Origin: JASFEQ01 sp050122535
GTDB lineage: Bacteria > Desulfobacterota > DSM-4660 > Desulfatiglandales > HGW-15
DNA length: 24,088 nt
Reading direction: 5' to 3'
NCBI GenBank assembly: GCA_050122535.1
Contig: JASFIT010000015.1
Coordinates: 1 to 24,088, forward strand
The notes below the pieces were generated by a model. That model ran no database searches. It saw nothing but the letters and a program-made list of their open reading frames with translations, and had not been told where the DNA came from. Within the stretch, counting starts at the first letter, position 1. The number at the start of each line of letters is the position of its first letter. The translations under genes and the position numbers were made by a program. Shown here in pieces: positions 7,240-15,270 of the stretch.

Positions 7240-8928
7240 ATGACATATTTGGACAAACCCTGGTTGAGAAGTTACAAGTTGGGACCCTATAAGCTTGAGG
7301 AGAGCCTCGCTCCTTATCCTAAAGTCCCCGTGTTCAAGGCCTTGGATGATGCCGCAGAGAAATATCCGGGGCAAACGGCCATTCTCTTTATGGAGAGGAG
7401 TCTCAATTATAGGGACTTGAAGATGCAGGCGGATAAGCTAGCCAAAGGGCTGGCAGAACTGGGTGTGATGAGGGGAGATCGGGTATGTGTATTTCTCCCC
7501 AATTGCATGGAATTTATTCTGAGCGATTGGGCAATTCTAAAAACAGGGGCTGCGGTTGTCCCTACCAGTATTCTGAGAACCGATGAGGGTCTTGCGCACG
7601 AGGCCGGAACTTCAAAAAGCAGGGTCATCATCTGCAGAGAAGAACACCTGGACCGCGTATTAGGGGTAAAAGAAAAGTGCCAAATTGAACACATTGTCGT
7701 GACCTCCACAGAAGGCTACGACCAGAAAGCGGTGTCCACAAAGCTGCCGAAGGGTGTCTATGAATTCAGGAAACTACTGGAGGATAATGATCCGACGCCT
7801 CCGCAAGTTGACATCGATCCCGAGGAGGATTTGTGTGAACTGGCCTTCACAGGGGGCGCAACGGGGATTCCGAAGGGGGTCATGGTTACCCATTACAATC
7901 GCTTTAGCTGCATCCTACAGGGCATACCCTGGATCCTCAAGCCATTGCTCCGGGGAATTGCGGGTAAGGCTTCTGCATTCCTTTCGGTCCCCCTGTTTCA
8001 TGCCTACGGGCATTACATTGAACAGGCAGCTGCTCACATAGGTCTCCGGATTATATTGATGCCCGATCCGAGAGACATAGAGATGCTTGTCAAGAATATT
8101 CAAAAATACCGCCCTTTCATAATTCCCGCGGTCCCCACCCAGCTTATGCGAATAGCCCAGGCCAAAGTGGGGAAGTTGAATGTGCTTGCCATGAGCGGAG
8201 CAGCGCCCCTTCCCCTGGAAATCGCTGAAGCCATTAAAAAGGAGATCGGCACGCCGGTCTCCGAAGGCTACGGTTTAACTGAGACCTCCCCTATGACCCA
8301 TTTCAACGTTTCCGCCTTTTCCAGGGTTACGGGGTTCATGCCAAAGGAAAAGAGGGGCATGGGCATTCCAGCTCCAGATACAGAGTGTAAGCTGATTGAT
8401 CCTGCAACGGGCGAGGAAGTTCCCTTTGGAGAGGTAGGGGAAATCGTCGTGAGGGGTCCTCAGATCATGAAGGGGTATTGGCCCGAAACGGGTTCAGGAC
8501 TCACGGAGGATGGCTGGCTTCATACGGGGGATATGGCTTCAATGGATGAAGACGGCTATTTTCACCTGAGTGATAGGACAAAAGACATGGTTAATGTTTC
8601 GGGGTTGAAAGTCTATACCACCACTGTTGACGACGTCCTGTACAAACATCCGGCCGTGCTGATGGCGGCGGCTTTTGGTGTTCCGGATCCGGAAATACCT
8701 GGAAGCGAAAGGGTCATGGCGGTTATTCAATTAAAGGAGGGATATAAGGGGAAGGTGTCTGTTGAAGAATTCAGGGATTTCTGTAGAGAACATCTCGCCC
8801 CCTATGCTGTTCCGAAATATGTTGAATTCAGGGAGGATATGCCTTTAACGGTCACTGAGAAAGTCTTCAAGAAGGTGTTGAGGGATGAAGCCATAGCAAA
8901 AATGAAAGCAAGGGGTGAGATTAAATAG
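7240..8928 (+). CDS. AMP-forming acyl-CoA ligase
   Basis: The product has 562 residues and is an ANL-superfamily adenylating enzyme that should activate a carboxylic acid to its acyl-CoA through an acyl-AMP. Motifs are the nucleotide loop TGGATGIPKG (204-213), YGLTETSP (344 onward), the hinge-region GDMASMDEDGYFHLSDRTKDM and a C-terminal TVTEKVFKK in which K541 sits at the catalytic lysine position; the glycine normally before it is E540. Overall it resembles medium/long-chain fatty acid or aryl-acid ligases, but the substrate cannot be read. The gene begins 75 nt after AOR, so the acid produced by AOR may be the substrate (inference). Confidence 0.9.
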   Translation: MTYLDKPWLRSYKLGPYKLEESLAPYPKVPVFKALDDAAEKYPGQTAILFMERSLNYRDLKMQADKLAKGLAELGVMRGDRVCVFLPNCMEFILSDWAILKTGAAVVPTSILRTDEGLAHEAGTSKSRVIICREEHLDRVLGVKEKCQIEHIVVTSTEGYDQKAVSTKLPKGVYEFRKLLEDNDPTPPQVDIDPEEDLCELAFTGGATGIPKGVMVTHYNRFSCILQGIPWILKPLLRGIAGKASAFLSVPLFHAYGHYIEQAAAHIGLRIILMPDPRDIEMLVKNIQKYRPFIIPAVPTQLMRIAQAKVGKLNVLAMSGAAPLPLEIAEAIKKEIGTPVSEGYGLTETSPMTHFNVSAFSRVTGFMPKEKRGMGIPAPDTECKLIDPATGEEVPFGEVGEIVVRGPQIMKGYWPETGSGLTEDGWLHTGDMASMDEDGYFHLSDRTKDMVNVSGLKVYTTTVDDVLYKHPAVLMAAAFGVPDPEIPGSERVMAVIQLKEGYKGKVSVEEFRDFCREHLAPYAVPKYVEFREDMPLTVTEKVFKKVLRDEAIAKMKARGEIK

Positions 8929-8985
8929 ATCAAAGGTTCGCCACCAGATGTTATTGAATAATTTCAGACGATGGGGGAACGGGAG

Positions 8986-9480
8986 ATGGCAGCATATCAC
9001 TATTGTACGCCGGAGTGGCTTGAGGAAAGCGCAGAACAATATAGGTCAAACCCCGAATTTGAAGAAAAGCTGAAAAAATTGTCCGTTAAAGTCTGCTTTC
9101 GAGTTAAAGCAAAGCCTTCATGGGGTATAGACAAAGACATTCTGTTTGGCACTTCTCTTGAGGCGGGCAAATTGACAAAGCTCGGGTTTTTCTCTGAAGA
9201 GGATGCCAAGAAGGAAGCGGAATATATCCTCTCAGCGACGCCCGATGAGTGGAAGAAGCTTCTCCGCAAAGAGAGCAAGTTCTTAACAGATTTTATGCTC
9301 GGGCGGATAAAACTGGAGATGGGCAGCAAGGTGGGCATACTGGGCCTGGCGCCACATGCCAATACGTTGATTGACGCCCTGACACAGGTGGCACTCCAAT
9401 TTCCGGACGAGATGTCTGAAGACGAGCTTTCCAAGTATAAAGCCCATATGGAGGAGTTCAGAGGAAATCTGGGTGTATAG
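8986..9480 (+). CDS. SCP2 sterol-carrier-like domain protein
   Basis: The product has 164 residues from ATG 8986; an in-frame ATG at 8971 would add five. GGGGGAA about 6 nt upstream favours the later start. The layout resembles SCP2-type lipid-carrier proteins: a helical N-terminus ending in NPEFEEKLKKL, a strand region, helices with ATPDEWKKLL, then FMLGRIKLEMG and a final helix. Such stand-alone SCP2-like proteins often accompany acyl-CoA ligases and anaerobic acid-degradation genes, where they may carry a hydrophobic acyl substrate. Here it directly follows the ligase, probably in the same operon. The assignment rests on the general pattern, without a catalytic motif. Confidence 0.65.
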   Translation: MAAYHYCTPEWLEESAEQYRSNPEFEEKLKKLSVKVCFRVKAKPSWGIDKDILFGTSLEAGKLTKLGFFSEEDAKKEAEYILSATPDEWKKLLRKESKFLTDFMLGRIKLEMGSKVGILGLAPHANTLIDALTQVALQFPDEMSEDELSKYKAHMEEFRGNLGV

Positions 9481-9604
9481 GGGTTCCGAAAGTCCTTTTG
9501 GATATGAGCTGAGGAAAAGGCCTCCATTGCAAGGGTCCTGGTCTCATGGCATTTAGAATGGAAGATCACCCCAAAACAGGGCCAAAGAATCAAAGGTGGC
9601 TGTG

Positions 9605-9895
9605 ATGAAGATCAGGGTAAAGGCTTTTCTCACCTTAAGAAAAATAATGGGTGATCAGGCTTCCTTGGACATTGAAGCGGGAAAACTCACGGTAAGAGAT
9701 CTGTTAGAAGAATTATCCATCAGGTTCGGAGAAGAGTTTAGGGATATAATTTTAGAGACTGAAAGCCAATCGGGATCTCGCTACATTCAAATTCTAGTCA
9801 ACGGTCGCCATTACAGACACCTGCCAAATGGTCTGGATACTGAATTGAAAGAGGGGGATGAAGTCTCGCTTTTCCCGCCTGTTGCAGGTGGTTAA
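9605..9895 (+). CDS. MoaD/ThiS-like sulfur carrier protein
   Basis: The product has 96 residues from ATG 9605; AAAGGTGG at 9592-9599, spaced 5 nt, supports this over an upstream in-frame GTG at 9596. It is a ubiquitin-fold protein ending in PPVAGG, the diglycine tail that MoaD and ThiS proteins carry for thiocarboxylation. The sequence pattern (MKIRVKAFLTLRKIMG at the start, LKEGDEVSLFPPVAGG at the end) is that of MoaD. MoaD donates sulfur to the pterin dithiolene of molybdenum and tungsten cofactors. Its place downstream of AOR suggests a dedicated carrier for the tungstopterin; this is inference. Confidence 0.88.
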   Translation: MKIRVKAFLTLRKIMGDQASLDIEAGKLTVRDLLEELSIRFGEEFRDIILETESQSGSRYIQILVNGRHYRHLPNGLDTELKEGDEVSLFPPVAGG

Positions 9896-9961
9896 ATGTC
9901 CATTCTGTTGGGAGAATAACGTTTCTTTTCACTATACCCAATATACAGGTTTTCCTAAGAG

Positions 9962-10873
9962 ATGACGCTTGAAAGAATAGTTGCAGTGGTGTTAGCGGGT
10001 GGTGTGAAAAAATTTTCTTTTAGAGAGTTTTATCACCAATTGGAAGATCTTTTTTCATATAGAGAATGGTATTTCAGGAGGGGATATAAATCACTAAAAA
10101 GAATAAAGCTAAACAGGGGGGCAGCTGGCAAGCCAAGGCCCATGGTAGAATACATACTAAACACTCTCAGAAACACAGCGTGCATAGATAAAATCCTGGT
10201 CGTTGGCCCTGAAAAAGAGATAAGAGAAAAAATTGATCCCCGTCTATTATCGGAAGAGAGTAATATTGAGGTCGTCCAACAAAAAGAGAGCTATGGACGC
10301 AACGTGAAAGAAGGTTATGACCGCGCCGGAGAAAAATATGTTTTATTTGTCACTTCAGATTCCCCGACAACAAAAGAAAAAGACGTATCCGAGTTCGTTG
10401 AAATATGCAGAGAGTTATATGATGAATATGATCTAATATATCCACTTGTGAAAGAGTCTCTGTTGAAAAAATATTATAAGTTATTCCCTAGACCATTTTT
10501 CAGAATGATACCGGATAATATATTTCCTGCTGATTACATTGATGAAGAAGATGTTCAAGAAGATGGACGGGCTGGGTTCAGGATAACAAGCATGGCTTTT
10601 GCAAATTTAAAGGGTTTTCCGGTGGAAAGGATTGATGAAGCATACAATCTTAGAAAATTTTATAGGAAGAGTTCAAGGGACAGGCTAAAGCAAATATTTG
10701 GGAAAAATTTGATTAGAAGGTATAGGCAAGGCCTAAAAATGTCACAACTGGAAAAGATGTTTTTCGATTATGAGCGTTTGACGATAAAGATGGTTGGCCT
10801 GAGAGGAGCAGGTGCTTCATTAGATATTGACAGCACGAGAGACGAAAAGAAATTTCATGATTTGTATTTATAG
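9962..10873 (+). CDS. MobA-like nucleotidyltransferase, AT-rich
   Basis: The product has 303 residues and belongs to the NTP-transferase (GT-A-like) superfamily: LAGG at 11-14, GKPRPMVEYIL (about 56-66) as the substrate-lysine region, a TSDSP metal-binding aspartate motif (about 131-135) and DIDSTRDEKKF near the C-terminus, where MobA-type enzymes have a similar D-x-D-T-x-x-D. Unlike MobA, about 45 residues are inserted after LAGG and there is a long basic helical C-terminal part. The base composition is clearly more AT-rich than its neighbours, with many AGA and ATA codons, which suggests transfer. No ribosome site is evident before ATG 9962. It follows the MoaD-like gene, so a role in attaching a nucleotide to the AOR cofactor is conceivable; sugar or lipid precursor nucleotidylation is the alternative. 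Confidence 0.7.
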   Translation: MTLERIVAVVLAGGVKKFSFREFYHQLEDLFSYREWYFRRGYKSLKRIKLNRGAAGKPRPMVEYILNTLRNTACIDKILVVGPEKEIREKIDPRLLSEESNIEVVQQKESYGRNVKEGYDRAGEKYVLFVTSDSPTTKEKDVSEFVEICRELYDEYDLIYPLVKESLLKKYYKLFPRPFFRMIPDNIFPADYIDEEDVQEDGRAGFRITSMAFANLKGFPVERIDEAYNLRKFYRKSSRDRLKQIFGKNLIRRYRQGLKMSQLEKMFFDYERLTIKMVGLRGAGASLDIDSTRDEKKFHDLYL

Positions 10874-10917
10874 AAGTATTTCATAGGCAAAAACGTAGGA
10901 ATGAAAGGAGTTCATCT

Positions 10918-11247
10918 ATGGAACTGCAAGATTTCATAGCCGAGACTCTCAAGCAGGTTATTAGTGGAGTAAAGCGTGCTCAGGAGAGTGCCATTGACCT
11001 GGGAGCTAAAGTCAATCCACGTGGCGGCGCAATGGTTGAAATGCGCAACGTTCACTTTGATGTGGCAGTCAGCACAGGTGAGGGAACAGATAAAAAAGGC
11101 GGTATTGGTGTTCTTGTGGGTCCGGTCGGGTCGGTGGGTTCTGAAGATCAATCTGATGCTGCAAGTAGCTCGAGGAGTCGCATTAAATTCTCTGTACCCC
11201 TGAAACTTCCCACACAACCCAAGGCAAGACCGAAAAGACGAAGGTAA
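10918..11247 (+). CDS. Small Trypco2-like protein, unknown function
   Basis: The product has 109 residues. AAAGGAG spaced 7 nt before the ATG gives a firm start. It has an N-terminal helix (LQDFIAETLKQVISGVKRAQ), a strand VHFDVAVST, a glycine-rich GGIGVLVG segment, a Ser-rich loop, RIKFSVPLKLP and a basic tail KARPKRRR. This plan recalls the trypsin-co-occurring domain 2 (Trypco2) family, small proteins predicted to work with proteases in bacterial conflict systems, and a widespread set of unnamed small proteins. No protease is adjacent here. The resemblance is by pattern only and the function is unknown. Confidence 0.7.
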   Translation: MELQDFIAETLKQVISGVKRAQESAIDLGAKVNPRGGAMVEMRNVHFDVAVSTGEGTDKKGGIGVLVGPVGSVGSEDQSDAASSSRSRIKFSVPLKLPTQPKARPKRRR

Positions 11248-11304
11248 ACAGGGGCCAGGGTATAGACGTTTTCTTCGGTTCAGGTTTAAACGTGGATCCG
11301 TGTG

Positions 11305-11805
11305 ATGATTCGCCAGTGTGACGATAGCGATTTTGAGACTATTTACTCGATCATTAATGATGGGGCAGAAGCTTACAGGGGCGTCATACCCCAGGACCGT
11401 TGGAAAGAGCCCTATATGCCCAGGGAAGAGCTACAACATGAAATAGATGATGGCGTCCTGTTTTGGGGATATGAGGAGAATGGAGAATTGATTGGGGTGG
11501 CGGGCATACAAGATGTTCAGGATGTGACTCTGGTAAGACACGCATATGTACGAACTGGAAGGCAAAGTCAAGGCATAGGGGGACAGTTACTTGCTCACCT
11601 TCAAAAGAAAACGACTTGCCCGATTCTGATCGGTACTTGGGCCGATGCCCAATGGGCAATTCGTTTCTATGAAAAACATGGTTTTCGATTGGTATCTGCA
11701 AAAGAAAAACATCGTTTGCTGAAAAAATATTGGTCGGTGCCTGATCGGCAGGTGGAAACTTCTGTGGTTCTGGCAGAGCGCAAGTGGTTTGACGAAAGAA
11801 CGTAG
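11305..11805 (+). CDS. GNAT-family N-acetyltransferase
   Basis: The product has 166 residues from ATG 11305 (a GTG directly before it is also in frame). The acetyl-CoA-binding motif A reads VRTGRQSQGIGGQLLAHL, a good match to the GNAT R/Q-x-x-G-x-G/A pattern, and motif B is the region AIRFYEKHGFRLV. The N-terminus MIRQCDDSDFETIYSIINDG is typical of the fold. It should transfer an acetyl group from acetyl-CoA to an amine on an unknown small molecule or protein. It follows the Trypco2-like gene after 57 nt. Confidence 0.9.
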   Translation: MIRQCDDSDFETIYSIINDGAEAYRGVIPQDRWKEPYMPREELQHEIDDGVLFWGYEENGELIGVAGIQDVQDVTLVRHAYVRTGRQSQGIGGQLLAHLQKKTTCPILIGTWADAQWAIRFYEKHGFRLVSAKEKHRLLKKYWSVPDRQVETSVVLAERKWFDERT

Positions 11806-11854
11806 GGGCAGTTTAAGGGAGATGGGGGTCAGAGTTCTATAACTCGCCTTGAGT

Positions 11855-11869
11855 TGTCAAAGGTTGACA
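11855..11869. promoter_or_regulatory. Inverted repeat TGTCAA-AGG-TTGACA
   Basis: Perfect 6-bp arms around a 3-bp spacer, 13 nt before the GTG start of the DUF3795 gene. It could be an operator. The arms are also -35-like on both strands, but no matching -10 is placed usefully. Confidence 0.4.
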
Positions 11870-11882
11870 GAGAGAAAGGATA

Positions 11883-12374
11883 GTGGAACGGGATGTAAGC
11901 AAACGCGTTGGGATCTGCGGGATTTACTGTGGCACGTGCCCACGATATTTGGCACATCGATTGAACGACGCTCAAGAGGTGGAGAAGATTCAAAATGAAA
12001 CGGGGGTCCCTGTGGACCAGATCCGTTGTGATGGCTGCCTGTCGGATACTGTATTCCCCACTTGTGAGGTATGCAAACACGGCTTCCGCCAGTGCTCTTC
12101 CGAGAAAGAGGTCACCTGGTGTTTTCAATGCGACGAGTTTCCATGCAAAAGGCTGAAGGATTTTAGAGATGTCCATATCGTCAATGGGATCTCACACCAT
12201 GAGCACGTGATCGAGGATTTGGAGTACATGAGAGAGAAGGGCGTTGAGGCGTGGGTCGCAGAGCAAGAGGCCAAAGGCCGATGCGCGCAATGTGGGATAT
12301 CCATTTACTGGCATGCTCGCGAATGCCCTAACTGCCATGAGCGTGTGACCGGTGAAGCAATGGGACCTATCTAA
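11883..12374 (+). CDS. DUF3795 cysteine-rich protein
   Basis: The product has 163 residues with a GTG start preceded by AGAAAGGA. The N-terminal part carries the DUF3795 hallmark: CGIYCGTCPRY, CDGC, C-x2-C (CEVCKHG), then CFQCDEFPCKRL. These cysteines suggest zinc or an iron-sulfur cluster. A C-terminal addition has two further CxxC pairs (CAQC and CPNC), like a zinc ribbon, beyond the usual DUF3795 unit. The biochemical function is unknown. Its end overlaps the end of the convergent MFS gene by 8 bp. Confidence 0.85.
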   Translation: MERDVSKRVGICGIYCGTCPRYLAHRLNDAQEVEKIQNETGVPVDQIRCDGCLSDTVFPTCEVCKHGFRQCSSEKEVTWCFQCDEFPCKRLKDFRDVHIVNGISHHEHVIEDLEYMREKGVEAWVAEQEAKGRCAQCGISIYWHARECPNCHERVTGEAMGPI

Positions 12375-13575
12375 TCTTCAGTATGAGAGGTATTGACAAG
12401 CCGCTCAGTGCACAAAACAAAATCCAGATAGGACAGTAACTTCCTGAAGTGTCAAAAACCCACCCTGCTAGGGCAGGACCGATAATTCCTCCAAGCGCTG
12501 ATGATCCCATGATTATACCGAACATCTTGCCGAAGGAATCCCTTCCAAAATACTCCTTTAATATGGATCCCCTTAAGGTGGCACCTCCTCCAAAACCGGA
12601 AGAGAATAGGAGGAGAAAGATGCAAAGGGCCCATCTTGCTTGCACGTAAGAGAGAGCGAGCATTCCCAAACCGGTCGAGAGAAAGGTGCATGCCATAACA
12701 TACCTTTTGTCCCAGACATCACCCAACCAACCAAACCCAATCCGGCCCAGTATGCTAACTAAGGGAATTGCCCCAGCCACAATGCCGGCCGTTGATCGTG
12801 CTACACCCGCGCTGCTTAGGTATGGCATGATATGAGTGATCACTGCCACGAGTATCATGAATCGTAGTGCCTCCACGATGTTGAGGAAAAGGTAAGATCT
12901 CTTTCTAAAAAGCCCTCTTAGACCGATTCCAATCGCTCTGTCTTGAGTGCCGAGGTCCAGATCTGCTTCATTGGACAATTTGCCGTCAGGGAAGTAACCA
13001 TACGGCTCCGGCCTGTTGCGGATGACAAATGAGGAGGGTGTTCCCACTATCAACATTCCGATTCCAAGGATAATTAAGGTAATTCTCCAGTCATAAACGT
13101 CGATAAGTCCAACGATGAAAGGAACAAGAAGGCCACTGGCGCCATATCCAGACATCATCGCACCGAGTGCTATCCCCATATTTCTATGAAACCAGTTAGC
13201 CACGACAGTTGTAAGGACCAAGGTCGTGCATCCCCCGGCTCCAAACGCAACCAGCAAACAAAAGCCATAGAACATGACAAGAGATCGGGTAAGACTGAGC
13301 AGAATTAACCCAAAGCCAACGGTGATCGTGCCAAATAAGATCAACTTTCTCGATCCGAATCTGTCGACGAGGAACCCCACGAGAGGTGCAAAGATCCCCA
13401 TTTCCAATCCTCGAAGGCTCGCGGCAAGAGATATTTGCGTATAGCTCCAGCCAAACTCATCCCTAAGGGGTTCGAAGAAGGCCGTAAACCCGAAGAAAAC
13501 CACACCCCCAACATAGAAGCTGATGCCGAAGCAGGCGAGCACAACCCACCAACCATAAAAGATTTTCTTCATCAT
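12367..13575 (-). CDS. MFS transporter
   Basis: The product has 402 residues with 12 predicted membrane helices. The first motif, FYGWWVVLACFG, and DEFGWSYTQISLAASLRG are typical of the monocarboxylate/oxalate-formate-antiporter branch of the major facilitator superfamily. The loop 2-3 motif reads GFLVDRFGSRKLI and the repeated form in the second half reads GRIGFGWLGDVWDKRYV. It probably carries an organic anion by proton symport or exchange; the substrate is unknown. Two consecutive ATG codons begin the gene; the second (13572) is better spaced from AGGA. A divergent-facing promoter pair lies upstream with the membrane-protein gene at 13896. Confidence 0.93.
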   Translation of the reverse strand: MMKKIFYGWWVVLACFGISFYVGGVVFFGFTAFFEPLRDEFGWSYTQISLAASLRGLEMGIFAPLVGFLVDRFGSRKLILFGTITVGFGLILLSLTRSLVMFYGFCLLVAFGAGGCTTLVLTTVVANWFHRNMGIALGAMMSGYGASGLLVPFIVGLIDVYDWRITLIILGIGMLIVGTPSSFVIRNRPEPYGYFPDGKLSNEADLDLGTQDRAIGIGLRGLFRKRSYLFLNIVEALRFMILVAVITHIMPYLSSAGVARSTAGIVAGAIPLVSILGRIGFGWLGDVWDKRYVMACTFLSTGLGMLALSYVQARWALCIFLLLFSSGFGGGATLRGSILKEYFGRDSFGKMFGIIMGSSALGGIIGPALAGWVFDTSGSYCPIWILFCALSGLSIPLILKIR

Positions 13576-13612
13576 AGGTCCTGCGGTGAAAAGGGTTTAG
13601 ATTTTTTAAGAG

Positions 13613-13640
13613 ATCATTCCATTTTGATAGGATTTGTCAA
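13613..13640 (-). promoter_or_regulatory. Promoter candidate of the MFS gene
   Basis: On the minus strand, TTGACA (13635-13640), a 16-nt spacer and AATGAT (13613-13618, 4/6) form a plausible sigma70 promoter about 40 nt before the start codons. Confidence 0.45.
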
Positions 13641-13717
13641 CCTTCCATATTCTTGACCTGCAAAATCTGGTTACCGTATACTGCCCGCCATCTATTAAGG
13701 CAAGTAGTTTAAAATAC

Positions 13718-13746
13718 TTGACTTTTTTGTAATTTTGGCCTATCAT
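13718..13746 (+). promoter_or_regulatory. sigma70-like promoter of the 412-aa membrane protein
   Basis: TTGACT (13718-13723, 5/6), a 17-nt spacer and TATCAT (13741-13746, 5/6) form a strong-looking promoter preceded by AT-rich sequence. The leader would be about 143 nt. The rest of the 13576-13895 intergenic region shows no coding frame. Confidence 0.6.
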
Positions 13747-13895
13747 TACCACAATCTCTTCTTCATTTCATCTCCGAGAGACCCGCCACACAAGATGCAC
13801 ATCTCTGTCCTGGAAGCGCCATTAGAGGCGTCTTTCTCTCAGGGGCTTTTCATTCGTTATAAAATAAGTTGAGATACAAAAACGAGGAGTTCACC

Positions 13896-15134
13896 ATGAA
13901 GTTCATTGATACGGGCGATCCCGATATCCTGCAGACCAGGCGAGGTGGCGGGTGGCTCATTCTCTTTGGCCTGCCTTTCCTTCTGACCGGCCTTTTTGTT
14001 ATTGGCCTTCCCTTTTGGGGATCCCCTCCACCGGGGGGAGGGCCGCCCTTGGTTGTCACGGTCATTTTCGGCTCTGTTTTCACAGCGCTCGGGACGGCAT
14101 TGATGTTCGGCCGCTCTGGGATGACCATCGACCGCCGGAAGGGGAGCATAGTGCAATGGTCTGGCCTTCTCGTGCCCATGAAAAAGGCCACATATCCTCT
14201 TGGCTACCACGATCGCATCACGATCCAAAAAGATTTGCGAAGAAGCAAGAAGCGCACATATTACGCCTATCCGATCGTGCTCAAGGGGAGTCATGGCACA
14301 AGCGAGGGGATCGTTTTCGATGAGCCCACGGATTATCCTCAGGCGAGAAGGACAGCCGAGGAAATCACCACCTTCCTGAGGTTGCCGCTGGTGGATACCA
14401 CATCCGGAAAGGATGTGATGAGAGAGCCCGACAAGCTGGATGAATCCATTCGCGAACGCGCAAAGCGAACCAAAGAGAGCGTGGCGTCGTTCCACCCTCC
14501 GCCAGGCATGAGAGCCAGGGTGATGGAAGAGTCGGGGACACTCATAATCGAAATCCCGCCCCAGAAGCTTACCAGGGAACACTATAAACGGATGGCCGTA
14601 CTTATGATAATTGGAGCCGCGGCCTTATGTGCCGTTATGGGTGTCAATAACCTGCGCCATCTCAATGCGCAAAATCTAATGGTCTATGCCCCTCTCGGGA
14701 TCTTCGTCCTATTATTCGCGAGCAGAACGATTCTTCGACAGGCGCGCAGAAGCTGTCGCATCACAGCTTCTCGGGATATGCTCACAGTGGAGCAGCGCAC
14801 GTCCAGACGGCGAGAAGTAACCGAGATCCCGGTGGATGAGCTGGAGGATTTCGTCATGGGAGACGCCAATCTCCCCGCCGGGGTGTGCAGGACACCCGAC
14901 GGCCGCTACCAGGCCGAGGGCCTGCGGGTGCCTCCCCGAGACGATGGCGGCTATTCAGATCACCAGGTCATGGCCGGGACGAAGCTGCTCTCTAAGTTGT
15001 CTCTCATCATTAGACCGCCAGGACCAAGCATTACGGCCAGCAGTGACGAAGCTACCGTCAATTTCGGACAGGGCCTCCCTGAGGAAGAACTGGGCTACAT
15101 CTATGCCTTGATCAAAAAGAAGATAACAGAATAA
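13896..15134 (+). CDS. Membrane protein with two repeated units
   Basis: The product has 412 residues from ATG 13896; GAGGAG at 13884-13889, spaced 6 nt, supports this over an in-frame ATG at 13869. Hydrophobic pairs occur at about 18-41 plus 52-72 and again at 231-250 plus 261-280. Each pair is followed by a soluble strand-rich region, so the protein looks like two copies of a two-helix plus soluble-domain unit. The first soluble part (IDRRKG at 78-83, W88, SKKRTYYAY at 117-125, FLRLP) resembles the C-terminal domain of the protein at 75-737. A proline/glycine-rich loop (about 43-51) lies between the first two helices. No family name or function is recognised. Confidence 0.8.
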   Translation: MKFIDTGDPDILQTRRGGGWLILFGLPFLLTGLFVIGLPFWGSPPPGGGPPLVVTVIFGSVFTALGTALMFGRSGMTIDRRKGSIVQWSGLLVPMKKATYPLGYHDRITIQKDLRRSKKRTYYAYPIVLKGSHGTSEGIVFDEPTDYPQARRTAEEITTFLRLPLVDTTSGKDVMREPDKLDESIRERAKRTKESVASFHPPPGMRARVMEESGTLIIEIPPQKLTREHYKRMAVLMIIGAAALCAVMGVNNLRHLNAQNLMVYAPLGIFVLLFASRTILRQARRSCRITASRDMLTVEQRTSRRREVTEIPVDELEDFVMGDANLPAGVCRTPDGRYQAEGLRVPPRDDGGYSDHQVMAGTKLLSKLSLIIRPPGPSITASSDEATVNFGQGLPEEELGYIYALIKKKITE

Positions 15135-15270
15135 TCAAGGAGCCGGTCTCAGCGGAGAGGGACGACCAGCAGAACCAACGCCCCGGTGAAATGGTCGCAC
15201 CACGTTTGTTTCACGAAAACTGCGGTGAGCTAAGCTCGGCAGGTGATGGGGGAAGAAGGGGTTCAGACAT

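Noticed and set aside
13701..13728. Hairpin CAAGTA/TACTTG followed by six T residues, terminator-like.
   Set aside because: The stem is short and AT-rich, no plus-strand gene ends nearby, and the same bases form a much better TTGACT/TATCAT promoter.
13857..14582. A 241-codon minus-strand frame opposite the 412-aa membrane protein.
   Set aside because: The plus-strand gene has a promoter, a ribosome site and clear membrane helices; the opposite frame is rich in H, R and P and looks like a shadow.
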